Source: CALMEC01 sp964440285 (GTDB taxonomy: Bacteria > Actinomycetota > Thermoleophilia > Miltoncostaeales > Miltoncostaeaceae). Taken from it: 10,672 nucleotides of DNA. The stretch is from assembly GCA_964440285.1 (NCBI GenBank), contig CAYTRV010000067.1, forward strand, positions 1-10,672, written 5' to 3'. The position numbers and the translations under genes are program-made. Below are positions 1 to 5,798 of this stretch, piece by piece; position 1 is the first letter of the stretch; every line of letters begins with the position of its first letter. Under the pieces are notes generated by a model. That model was not told where the DNA came from. It made no database searches and saw nothing but the letters and a program-made list of their open reading frames with translations.

Positions 1-1017
1 CGCCAGCGTGAACTGGCAGGCCTGCCTGGCTCCTCCCCGGCAGATCACCGGTGCGCCGCCCTTCGCCTTGGGCGCGCCGCGGGTCATCATGAAATGGAGT
101 CGTCCGAGCACCGCCGGGATCGGCGCGCCGGCGCCGGGCCCCGTCATGTAGAGGGAGAACCGCCACGGGTACGCCGACCACTCGTAGGTGTTGAACGGCA
201 CGCGCGTCCGGCTCACGCGGTTGAAGTGGTACATCTCGAGCCAGACGCCGCCGGCGCGCTGCAGCGCGCCGCGCACACCCTCGTAGGAGCGGAAGTGCGG
301 GCGGCGGTCCCGGCCGAGGTTCTGGTACGGCCCACGGCCGACGCCGAGGGACGAGACGACGCCGGGGGCAATGTAGAAATGGACTCGCTGGGCGTAGGTC
401 CCCCCGCCCGGGAACGGCGCGCCGGCGAGGATCTCCATGGCCCGCTCCAGCTCGTAGCCGAGCTGGCCGGGGCGCGGGGCGGGGACGTAGTTCGGGAACG
501 CCCGCTTCGGCTGGCTGCGGCTGGTCCGTCCCCGCCAGGCGGGTGTGTTCAGGTTCGGCGGTGGCTCGGAGAACCGGTGGTCGATCTCGTCCACGAAGAC
601 GAGGCGGCTGCGGCAGCCGAACCAGGCCGGCGCGTAGTAGCAGTTCGCCTGGTCGATGCTGGTCCGTAGCAAGCGGGCCATCGCGGGCGCGGTGCCGGCG
701 GCCTGTAACTCGTCCTCGGTGACCCGGGCGAGTCGGAACGGCCGGTCGGCCTCGCCGCCGAACAAGTGGCCCCAGTTGGGCTCCTGGATGAAGAGCCGCC
801 CGTCGCGCGGGAGCGCATCGGCGGAGCCGGGCCGGATGATCTTGCGGTTGGTCTCCGCGGGCCCGTACAGCACGATCATGGGGGAGGCGGATGCTGTCGC
901 CGTGGCGGTCGCCACGGCGAACAACATCATCAACAATCGGAGTCGTGCACGGATGAGGTGACGCTCGCTGGTCGGGTGCGGGATGGCGCGTCCATGGGCC
1001 GGGACGGACCCTTGCAT
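1..1017 (-). CDS. Hypothetical secreted protein, 3' end outside the window
   Basis: The frame is open on the minus strand from ATG 1017 to the window edge, 339 codons with no stop, so the C-terminus is missing. I do not recognise the family. Residues 20-28 are arginine-rich, followed by a hydrophobic stretch (about 28-44) ending in ASA, which fits a Sec signal peptide cleaved near residue 44. The mature part is rich in aromatic residues and proline and holds four cysteines (126, 135, 326, 334), which could form two disulfides outside the cell. Recognisable patches are FIQEPNWGHLFGG (76-88), LVFVDEIDHRFSEPP (139-153) and YEWSAYPWRFSLYMTGPG (278-295). The start is uncertain: ATG 1017 has no good ribosome site, and ATG 930 would leave a signal peptide without its arginines. 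The coding call rests on the long open frame and its secreted-protein architecture. Confidence 0.72.
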   Translation of the reverse strand, partial: MQGSVPAHGRAIPHPTSERHLIRARLRLLMMLFAVATATATASASPMIVLYGPAETNRKIIRPGSADALPRDGRLFIQEPNWGHLFGGEADRPFRLARVTEDELQAAGTAPAMARLLRTSIDQANCYYAPAWFGCRSRLVFVDEIDHRFSEPPPNLNTPAWRGRTSRSQPKRAFPNYVPAPRPGQLGYELERAMEILAGAPFPGGGTYAQRVHFYIAPGVVSSLGVGRGPYQNLGRDRRPHFRSYEGVRGALQRAGGVWLEMYHFNRVSRTRVPFNTYEWSAYPWRFSLYMTGPGAGAPIPAVLGRLHFMMTRGAPKAKGGAPVICRGGARQACQFTLA

Positions 1018-1040
1018 GACTCGCGCGAACCGAACAGGCA

Positions 1041-1055
1041 GGTTCTTGAAGAACC
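1041..1055. promoter_or_regulatory. 15-bp palindrome, candidate operator
   Basis: GGTTCTTGAAGAACC is a perfect palindrome about a central G. It lies upstream of the secreted-protein gene that starts at 1017 on the minus strand. A related sequence, CTTCACGAACCT, lies at 1064-1075 in the same orientation as CTTGAAGAACCA at 1045-1056, and a third GAACC occurs at 1027-1031. With a one-base loop it would be a poor terminator, so a repressor or activator site is more likely. The binding protein is unknown. Confidence 0.3.
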
Positions 1056-1090
1056 ACGTCCGGCTTCACGAACCTCTTACAGTTGGCGGG

Positions 1091-1519
1091 CTACCAGTCC
1101 GCGCCGGTGAGCGTCTCGGACAGCGGCGCGATCGCTGCGACGGGGATGTCCAGACCGGCGCATCGCAACAGCCGGCTCGCCTCGCGGATCATCTCGTCAT
1201 GGGCGTCGTCCGCGATCACGACGACCCGGGTTTCGAGCGCCCCGTCCACCAGCCGGCCCAGGCGGCGCACAGTCTCGCGCCGCACAAGCGTCTCGGGGAG
1301 CTCCACCTCGAACACGACGGGCGAGGCTTGCGCACCGCGATCGCACAGCACGTCCGGCGGGTGGCCCGCTCGCGGCTCCGGTGGGGTGAAGCCCGGCACC
1401 TCGGCACAAACCGTCCAGCTGGTGCGCAGGGCGAGGTCGCGGGCGAGCGCGGCGACGCCGTCGTCGTGCAGCGCCAGCCGTCGCTCGAAGTCCTTCAGCC
1501 AGTCCGAGTAGACGATGAT
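1091..1519 (-). CDS. Hypothetical protein, possible nuclease-like fold, start codon unclear
   Basis: The minus-strand frame is open from 1549 to the stop at 1091. The first ordinary start is GTG 1399 (102 aa), but the frame upstream of it also reads like protein (IIVYSDWLKDFERRLALHDD, then ALARDLALRTSWTVCAEVPG), so the true N-terminus probably lies near 1510-1519, about 142 aa. No ATG, GTG or TTG exists in frame there; the codons at 1519 and 1516 are ATC. The core contains PPDVLCDRG followed by PVVFEVELPETL, a spacing of D then E-x-E that recalls PD-(D/E)XK nuclease-like folds. That resemblance is inference from a short pattern. A second predicted beta strand, ETRVVVIADDAHDEM, follows. It precedes the secreted-protein gene in the same direction with a 73-bp gap, and is divergent from the paralogue pair at 1608. 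Confidence 0.55.
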   Translation of the reverse strand: MIVYSDWLKDFERRLALHDDGVAALARDLALRTSWTVCAEVPGFTPPEPRAGHPPDVLCDRGAQASPVVFEVELPETLVRRETVRRLGRLVDGALETRVVVIADDAHDEMIREASRLLRCAGLDIPVAAIAPLSETLTGADW

Positions 1520-1567
1520 CGATGATCCCTCAGGGCGAGTCTGGGCCGATCACGATGAACGGTAGCC

Positions 1568-1600
1568 TCGACAACGGACGGCCCGAGCTTGATAGGCTCG
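1568..1600 (+). promoter_or_regulatory. Candidate leaderless promoter of the first paralogue
   Basis: TAGGCT at 1593-1598 matches TANNNT and ends nine bases before ATG 1608; no Shine-Dalgarno site is present. TCGACA at 1568-1573 could serve as -35 with a 19-bp spacer. The -10 overlaps an inverted repeat, CGAGC (1584-1588) and GCTCG (1596-1600), which might bind a regulator. Confidence 0.4.
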
Positions 1601-1607
1601 CTGCCGG

Positions 1608-2054
1608 ATGCCAGATCTCCACCGCGATGACGGCTACGATCCCGACCGGTGGGACGCGCGGTTCATCATCGCGCGCGACGGGCCGCGGGAGCTCGAAGAC
1701 GGCGTCTACCGCCGCACCCTTGCGTCGCTCAACTCAGGCTGGCTGGCCCGTGGAGGCCTACTCCGGTTGCACGACGACCACCTGTCGTTCTCGCCGACAC
1801 CGATTGAGCGGCTGCTGCTCGCCAAGGCCCACCGCATCGACTTCGACGCAATCGAGTCCGTCGTCCGCGAGCCCGCCCGTGTGGAGCAAGCCCTCCCCGG
1901 GGGCAAGGCGGCGCGGATGCGCATCACGACGCGGGAACGCTCCTTCGAGTTCGTGTTCACCGCTGGGCTCGACGATTGGCTCGAAGCCGTCGGCGAGCGA
2001 CGGCGCACCTGGGAGAACCGCGCGAGGATGGTGAATGGGAACGTCGAACCGTAA
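1608..2054 (+). CDS. Hypothetical PH/GRAM-like protein, first of a tandem pair
   Basis: A 148-aa protein with no signal peptide or membrane segment, so probably cytosolic. Residues 42-128 look like a small beta-rich domain closing with a helix (LDDWLEAVGE, 121-130). That pattern of hydrophobic strands, an LxxAKxxxIxxDxI middle (70-82) and a final W-containing helix is what one sees in PH/GRAM-type domains. The fold is inferred by eye. The same core recurs in the downstream gene nearly without gaps: NSGWLARGG against QNGWLGRHG, LLLAKAHRIDFDAI against LLRAKRREMPLDQI, and a shared PGG. This gene overlaps the next by 20 bp, so the two are co-transcribed and probably translationally coupled. The start at ATG 1608 is supported by a -10-like box nine bases upstream. 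Function is unknown. Confidence 0.75.
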   Translation: MPDLHRDDGYDPDRWDARFIIARDGPRELEDGVYRRTLASLNSGWLARGGLLRLHDDHLSFSPTPIERLLLAKAHRIDFDAIESVVREPARVEQALPGGKAARMRITTRERSFEFVFTAGLDDWLEAVGERRRTWENRARMVNGNVEP

Positions 2055-2481
2055 GCTGCCGCGAGGACCCCAGGCCGCCCGCCCACGCCCGGGCGAGACG
2101 GTCAGGAAGCAGGGCGGCGTCGACCTCCAGAACGGATGGCTCGGTCGCCACGGCACGCTCTACCTCGCCGACGAGCGGCTCGTGTTCGTCCCGACGGTCC
2201 TCGACACGCTGCTCCGGGCCAAGCGGCGGGAGATGCCGCTCGACCAGATCATCGAGGTGGAGCGATCCCCGACGAGCCCGGACGGGACGATTCCGGGAGG
2301 GCGGCGGCCACGGATGATCGTCCACACCGCGGAGTGCGGCTACGAGCTCATTGTGGGCGATATCGACGCCTGGATCGACGCCCTGGAGATCGTCTACTCG
2401 CATCGGAACAAGCTCGGGCAGGAGCACCGGCCCGTGTTCGTCCGGGACGGTTCGACCACCGCGATGCTCAGAGAGCTGTGA
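2035..2481 (+). CDS. Hypothetical PH/GRAM-like protein, second of a tandem pair
   Basis: Also 148 aa and clearly a paralogue of the upstream gene. Residues 32-120 align with its residues 42-130 at a constant offset of ten for most of the length. Shared points are GWL (34-36), the LLRAKRREMPLDQI strand-turn-strand (59-72), PGG (87-89) and the closing helix DAWIDALEIV (111-120). The C-terminal 28 residues (YSHRNKLGQEHRPVFVRDG and on) have no counterpart, and the first 20 residues are basic and proline-rich. ATG 2035 is preceded by GAGG at 2024-2027 inside the upstream gene. The stop at 2481 lies 21 bp before the Rrf2 leader ORF, but a -10 box sits between them, so a shared transcript with the cysteine genes is not required. 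No catalytic motif is visible; lipid or protein binding is a guess from the fold class. Confidence 0.75.
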   Translation: MGTSNRKLPRGPQAARPRPGETVRKQGGVDLQNGWLGRHGTLYLADERLVFVPTVLDTLLRAKRREMPLDQIIEVERSPTSPDGTIPGGRRPRMIVHTAECGYELIVGDIDAWIDALEIVYSHRNKLGQEHRPVFVRDGSTTAMLREL

Positions 2482-2489
2482 TGCTCAGG

Positions 2490-2495
2490 TAAACT
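2490..2495 (+). promoter_or_regulatory. Candidate -10 box for the Rrf2-cysK unit
   Basis: TAAACT, a good TANNNT match, ends seven bases before ATG 2503. That places the expected transcription start at or next to this ATG, giving a leaderless upstream ORF. No convincing -35 is visible, which is common for actinobacterial promoters. Confidence 0.4.
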
Positions 2496-2502
2496 CCCGG
2501 AA

Positions 2503-2538
2503 ATGCGCGGGACTTCCGAGGATTCAGTCGTTCGATGA
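2503..2538 (+). CDS. 11-codon upstream ORF ending on the Rrf2 start
   Basis: ATG 2503 opens an 11-codon frame, MRGTSEDSVVR, whose TGA (2536-2538) overlaps the Rrf2 ATG (2535-2537) as ATGA. This is the classic arrangement for termination-reinitiation. With the -10 box seven bases upstream, the ORF would be translated from a leaderless message and hand ribosomes to the regulator, whose only nearby Shine-Dalgarno-like run (GAGGA, 2518-2522) is 12 bases away and inside this ORF. The peptide contains no cysteine codon, so it is not an evident cysteine attenuator. The overlap could be chance; conservation would decide. Confidence 0.35.
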   Translation: MRGTSEDSVVR

Positions 2539-2948
2539 TCGCGGTCAGTGACAGAAGCCGCGCCGCGGTGAGCGCGCTCACGGAGCTCGCCCGTCGCGCC
2601 GAGCCGTCGCCGGTGCCGATCCTCGAGATCGCCGAGAACCGCAAGATCCCGCTGCACGTCCTGGAGCAGCTGTTCTCGTCGCTCCGGCGCGCCGGGCTGC
2701 TGCGAAGCCAGCGTGGCGTGAAGGGCGGGTACATGTTCCTCCGCCAGCCCCGGGAGATCACCGTCCTGGACGTCGTCGAATGCGTCGACGGTCCGGTGCG
2801 TCCCGCCGGCGACGGGGTCGTGACCGCCGGTGACGAGCTGTGGCACGACGTCCAGGTGCGCCTGGCGGAGGCCCTCGACGGCGTCTCCATCGCCGACATG
2901 GTCGAACGCGAGTCCCGGCACGCCGGCGCCCTCATGTTCCATATCTGA
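2535..2948 (+). CDS. Rrf2-family transcriptional regulator, CymR-like
   Basis: A 137-aa protein with Rrf2 architecture: a winged helix-turn-helix over residues 8-70, with recognition region IPLHVLEQLFSSLRRAGLLRS (38-58), wing KGGY (63-66), then the LDVVECVDGPV stretch (78-88) and a C-terminal dimerisation helix ending MFHI. Fe-S members such as IscR and NsrR carry three cysteines in the region after the wing; here the only cysteine is C83, so no cluster is expected. CymR, the Rrf2 repressor of cysteine uptake and synthesis in Firmicutes, also lacks the cluster and senses cysteine through a complex with CysK. Since cysK starts 34 bp downstream, a CymR-like role is the natural inference, though its targets are not shown by the sequence. 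The start ATG overlaps the stop of the short upstream ORF. Confidence 0.88.
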   Translation: MIAVSDRSRAAVSALTELARRAEPSPVPILEIAENRKIPLHVLEQLFSSLRRAGLLRSQRGVKGGYMFLRQPREITVLDVVECVDGPVRPAGDGVVTAGDELWHDVQVRLAEALDGVSIADMVERESRHAGALMFHI

Positions 2949-2959
2949 GACCGCTCGAT

Positions 2960-2974
2960 CACCGGTGGTAGGGT
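2960..2974 (+). promoter_or_regulatory. Candidate cysK leaderless promoter with adjoining palindrome
   Basis: TAGGGT (2969-2974) is a TANNNT box ending eight bases before the GTG start of cysK, and there is no Shine-Dalgarno site. CACCGGTG (2960-2967) is a perfect 8-bp palindrome touching the box and could be an operator. CTGAGA at 2945-2950 is a weak -35 candidate with an 18-bp spacer. cysK may therefore be transcribed both from here and by read-through from Rrf2. Confidence 0.4.
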
Positions 2975-2982
2975 CTCCGCCG

Positions 2983-3915
2983 GTGCCAATCGCCGAGTCC
3001 ATCACGGATCTGATCGGTCGTACACCGCTCGTGCGACTCGGACGCCTCGACGAGGGCACCGGGGCCCGCATCCTCGGCAAGCTCGAGTCGTTCAACCCTG
3101 CGGGGAGCGTGAAGGACCGTATCGGGCTGGCGATGATCGAGGCCGCGGAGGCGGACGGCGGGCTCACGCCCGGCACGAGCGTGATCGTCGAGCCGACCTC
3201 GGGGAACACGGGCATCGCGCTCGCGTTCGTGGCCGCGGCGAAGGGCTACCGGTGCATCCTCACCATGCCCGAGACGATGAGCCTCGAACGGCGCAACCTG
3301 CTGCGCGCGTACGGGGCCGAACTGGTGCTGACTCCAGGCACCGAGGGGATGCGCGGCGCGATCGCGAGGGCGCAGGAGATCGCGGGCGAGATCGAGGGCG
3401 CGTTCATTCCGCAGCAGTTCGAGAACCCGGCCAACCCGGAGGTCCACCGGCGCACGACGGCCGAGGAGATCTGGCGCGACACCGACGGCGAGGTCGATGT
3501 GCTGGTCGCCGGTGTCGGGACCGGGGGCAGCATCACCGGAGTCGGCGAGATCCTGAGGGAGCGCCGCCCCGGGTTCCGCACCGTTGCGGTGGAGCCCACG
3601 GATTCGCCGGTTCTGTCCGGCGGGCAGCCCGGACCGCACCGCATCCAGGGAATCGGCGCCGGGTTCGTGCCCGCCGTGCTGAACACCGAGGTCTACGACG
3701 AGGTCGTGACCTGCCCGTCGGAGGAGGCCTTCGAAATGACGCGCCGCCTCGCCCGGGAACTCGGCATCCTCGTCGGGATCTCCGCGGGCGCGAACGTATG
3801 GTCGGCCGTGCAGGTCGCCAGCCGCCCCGAGAGCGCCGGGAAGACCGTCGTGACGTTCCTGTGTGACACCGGCGAGCGTTACCTCAGCACACCCGGTCTG
3901 TTCGACACGGAGTGA
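2983..3915 (+). CDS. cysK: Cysteine synthase A (O-acetylserine sulfhydrylase)
   Basis: A PLP enzyme that joins O-acetylserine and sulfide to give cysteine; 310 aa, the usual size. The start is GTG 2983, giving VPIAESITDLIGRTPLVRLGRL, the family's normal N-terminus; the frame stays open further upstream into Rrf2, but that part is only shadow. Visible motifs: NPAGSVKDR with the PLP lysine K44, the substrate loop TSGNTG (72-77), QFENPANPEVH (145-155), the phosphate-cradling glycine loop GTGGSITG (179-186), and the SAGAN motif near residue 267 that contacts the cofactor ring. CysM or cystathionine beta-synthase are alternatives, but no CBS or heme domain is present and QFENPANP is CysK-like. It follows an Rrf2 regulator by 34 bp, and its partner cysE lies 0.9 kb downstream beyond an opposing gene. 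Confidence 0.93.
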   Translation: MPIAESITDLIGRTPLVRLGRLDEGTGARILGKLESFNPAGSVKDRIGLAMIEAAEADGGLTPGTSVIVEPTSGNTGIALAFVAAAKGYRCILTMPETMSLERRNLLRAYGAELVLTPGTEGMRGAIARAQEIAGEIEGAFIPQQFENPANPEVHRRTTAEEIWRDTDGEVDVLVAGVGTGGSITGVGEILRERRPGFRTVAVEPTDSPVLSGGQPGPHRIQGIGAGFVPAVLNTEVYDEVVTCPSEEAFEMTRRLARELGILVGISAGANVWSAVQVASRPESAGKTVVTFLCDTGERYLSTPGLFDTE

Positions 3916-3978
3916 CGAGCTGGCGCTGACGGCCGCGAGCAGCCTGCATCACGCGAGATGGACCCTCGAGTTGGCGGT

Positions 3979-3995
3979 CGCCCCAAAGCGGGGCG
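3979..3995. terminator. GC hairpin between convergent cysK and GNAT genes
   Basis: CGCCCC (3979-3984) and GGGGCG (3990-3995) form a six-pair stem with a five-base loop, AAAGC. It sits in the middle of the 128-bp convergent gap and could stop transcripts from both sides. No U-tract follows on either strand, so it is not a textbook intrinsic terminator; the rest of the gap shows nothing further. Confidence 0.45.
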
Positions 3996-4043
3996 GGGAT
4001 CAGATGAGTCGCGCGCGGTCGCTCCATCGGGTCCATCGTCGGC

Positions 4044-4724
4044 CTACGCCCGGCGGATGAGCGACACCTGGCGGGTGCGCTGGCGGAAGCCCTGCTTCTC
4101 CCAGAAGGCGAGGGCGTCGGGGGTGTCGTCGACCTCGGCCACGAGGTGGCTTCCGAGGGCGTCGCGGACCGCCATCGCGACCGCGCCGACGAGAGCCGTT
4201 GCGATGCCCTTGCGGCGCTCCGTGGGGATGACGCCGATCCAGTTGATCCACCCGGACGGGAGATCCGACTGGGCGAAGCCGACGACGGTGTCGCCCTGGC
4301 GGGCGGCGAAGAACGCGCCCCAGCCCGCCGCCGTCTCGAACCCGGTCGGCGCGCCGACCTCGCGGAAGAACGAGAACTCCGCCATCGCCGCGTCCTGCGC
4401 AGCGGCGAACGACTCGGCCCAGTCGTTCTTGTACGGCTCGATGGCCGTGCCATGCGGCGGCGGCTCTTTCCGGAACACGTCGAGGCGCCGCGCGACCACC
4501 ACCGTGTTGGCGTACGGCTCGAACCCGGCGGCGGAGAGGATCCCGATGAGTGGGTCGTCCGGTGCGCACGCGAAGTCGTACGAACCGTCACCGACCGCGG
4601 CGAGCAGCGCCTCCACGGCGGCGGGTCCGTCCGCCTTGAGGCCGTCCAGGCGGGTCGCCTTGGCGCTCGGTGACGGCCCGGGACGGCAGGATGCGCCTGG
4701 GACGGTGACGGGGCCGGTGCTCAC
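4044..4724 (-). CDS. GNAT-family N-acetyltransferase
   Basis: A 226-aa acetyl-CoA-dependent N-acyltransferase; the substrate cannot be told from sequence. The functional domain is the C-terminal part, about residues 92-226. Motif A is INWIGVIPTERRKGIATALV (160-179), with the pyrophosphate-binding RRKGIA run (170-175), and motif B is AFWEKQGFRQRTRQVSL (206-222). The first 80 residues (ending GFEPYANTVVVARRLDVF) resemble the tail of a second GNAT domain (an xGFxPYxxTxVxxRxL pattern) without a motif A, suggesting a double-GNAT protein whose N-terminal half has lost its cofactor site. The start is GTG 4724, preceded by GGAG at a suitable distance (about 4732-4735). It is convergent with cysK and divergent from cysE, so it interrupts the cysteine genes without obvious functional connection. 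Confidence 0.85.
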   Translation of the reverse strand: MSTGPVTVPGASCRPGPSPSAKATRLDGLKADGPAAVEALLAAVGDGSYDFACAPDDPLIGILSAAGFEPYANTVVVARRLDVFRKEPPPHGTAIEPYKNDWAESFAAAQDAAMAEFSFFREVGAPTGFETAAGWGAFFAARQGDTVVGFAQSDLPSGWINWIGVIPTERRKGIATALVGAVAMAVRDALGSHLVAEVDDTPDALAFWEKQGFRQRTRQVSLIRRA

Positions 4725-4762
4725 GGTGTCTCCGCTCGGCGCGTTTGCATAGGGCGGTGCAA

Positions 4763-4768
4763 TACTAA
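4763..4768 (+). promoter_or_regulatory. Candidate -10 box of cysE
   Basis: TACTAA ends nine bases before ATG 4778; it matches TANNNT except for the last base. No Shine-Dalgarno site precedes the ATG. The 53-bp gap 4725-4777 must hold the promoters of both cysE and the divergent GNAT gene. Confidence 0.3.
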
Positions 4769-4777
4769 CGGCCTGCC

Positions 4778-5566
4778 ATGGGACTTCCTGGTGTCGAGAT
4801 GCTGAGACGAGCGGGGGCCACGCTACGGCGTGACGTCGCGGTTGCGCGCGAGCGCGACCCGGCGGCGCGGTCCACCATCGAGGTCGTGACCTCCTATCCC
4901 GGTGTGCACGCGCTGTGGATGCACCGGCTCGCCCACCGTCTCTACGGCCGCGGGATGCTCCTTCCGGCGCGGTGGGTCAGCCAGATCTCCCGGAGCCTCA
5001 CGGGGGTCGAGATCCACCCGGGGGCGCGGATCGGGCCCGGCCTCTTCATCGACCACGGCATGGGCGTCGTCATCGGCGAGACCACCGAGATCGGCGAGGA
5101 CGTCACGATCTACCAGGGCGTCACCCTCGGCGGCACGGGGAAGGAAACGGGGAAACGCCATCCCACCGTCCACGACGGCGTGACCATCGGCAGCGGAGCG
5201 AGCATCCTCGGGTCGGTGGAGATCGGGGAGGGTGCCAAGATCGGGGCCGGCTCGATCGTCATCAGGGACGTCCCCGCGAACTCGACGGTCGTTGGGAACC
5301 CGGGGCGCGCCGTCGTCGTCGACGGCCAGCGGGTCGACCCCGACACGCTGCACCACCCCACCCTCGAGCACACACGCCTGCCCGATCCCGTCGCCGAGGC
5401 GATGGCGTGCCTCGTGCGACGCGTCACTGAGCTGGAGCAGGACATCACCGACCTGCGCGAAGGCCGCACACCGCGTGTGCGGACGCGTGAGGACGGCGAC
5501 TGCCTGCCGACCGCCCAGGAGGAGATCGCCGGGATCCTCGGCCTCAACGGCGGCAGCGGGATCTAG
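4778..5566 (+). CDS. cysE: Serine O-acetyltransferase
   Basis: Transfers acetyl from acetyl-CoA to serine, giving the O-acetylserine used by CysK. The protein has 262 aa. Residues 9-75 are the helical N-terminal part (RDPAARSTIEVVTSYPGVHALWMHRLAHRLY pattern, split over 27-57). From about 76 to 182 run left-handed beta-helix hexapeptide repeats (VEIHPGARIGPGLFID, VVIGETTEIGEDV, VTIGSGASILGSVEIGEGAKIGAG). The active-site DHGMG has D92 and H93; a second conserved histidine lies in KRHPT (H128). After the beta-helix comes an extension with a short coiled coil (about 208-228, MACLVRRVTELEQDITDLRE) and an acidic-polar tail ending SGI. The C-terminus of CysE normally docks into the CysK active site, and a terminal isoleucine as seen here is the conserved anchor residue. 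ATG 4799 is an alternative start. Its stop abuts the inverted-repeat element. Confidence 0.93.
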   Translation: MGLPGVEMLRRAGATLRRDVAVARERDPAARSTIEVVTSYPGVHALWMHRLAHRLYGRGMLLPARWVSQISRSLTGVEIHPGARIGPGLFIDHGMGVVIGETTEIGEDVTIYQGVTLGGTGKETGKRHPTVHDGVTIGSGASILGSVEIGEGAKIGAGSIVIRDVPANSTVVGNPGRAVVVDGQRVDPDTLHHPTLEHTRLPDPVAEAMACLVRRVTELEQDITDLREGRTPRVRTREDGDCLPTAQEEIAGILGLNGGSGI

Positions 5567-5763
5567 TGGACCGTCCGGTAACGTTGCCGGGCTCCCGAGC
5601 CCCCGCGAATCAGGGCAGCGGGAGGCTTTCTGGCGATTGAAACACCCGCCGGACGAGGACGCAGGGAGTGCCCATGTTGGACATATTGGGGTCGATGACG
5701 ACGCCTGGAATCCGGCGGAGTGTTGCAGCCGCCAGAAACCGGTGAACGTTGCCGGACGGTCCA
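5567..5763. repeat. MITE-like element with long imperfect terminal inverted repeats
   Basis: This 197-bp stretch in the cysE-VOC gap begins TGGACCGTCCGG (5567-5578) and ends with its exact complement (5752-5763). After one mismatch the repeat continues with AACGTT on both sides (5580-5585 and 5745-5750). A second block pairs 5627-5653 with 5711-5738: TTTCTGGCG and CCGCCGGA are identical in both arms, with three mismatches and one gap between. The left arm carries about 35 extra bases with their own hairpin (CTCCCG 5592-5597, CGGGAG 5619-5624). The unpaired centre, 5654-5710, encodes no convincing protein. The size, terminal repeats and lack of coding fit a non-autonomous transposable element or a folded intergenic repeat. 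No clear target-site duplication is seen; CTAG on the left and CCAG on the right are only similar. Confidence 0.5.
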
Positions 5764-5798
5764 CCAGCTCCGGCACGCCGTCGCGGGGTCGCCGACCG

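Noticed and set aside
94..669. A 191-codon plus-strand frame
   Set aside because: It is antisense to the secreted-protein gene, low in complexity (Ala, Arg, Gly, Val) and without any recognisable motif.
1522..2034. A 170-codon plus-strand frame
   Set aside because: It overlaps the first paralogue in another frame and is Ser/Arg/Thr-rich, typical of shadow translation in high-GC DNA.
2503..2538. Cysteine attenuator peptide ahead of the cysteine regulator
   Set aside because: The 11-codon frame has no cysteine codon, so ribosome stalling on Cys cannot operate there.
2949..2982. Riboswitch or T-box upstream of cysK
   Set aside because: The gap is only 34 bp and contains a promoter-like box; there is no room for a structured leader.
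2394..3215. A 273-codon minus-strand frame
   Set aside because: It is antisense to Rrf2 and the start of cysK, both of which have clear family motifs.
3884..4591. A 235-codon minus-strand frame
   Set aside because: It is an Arg/Ser-rich shadow of the GNAT gene on the same strand in a different frame.
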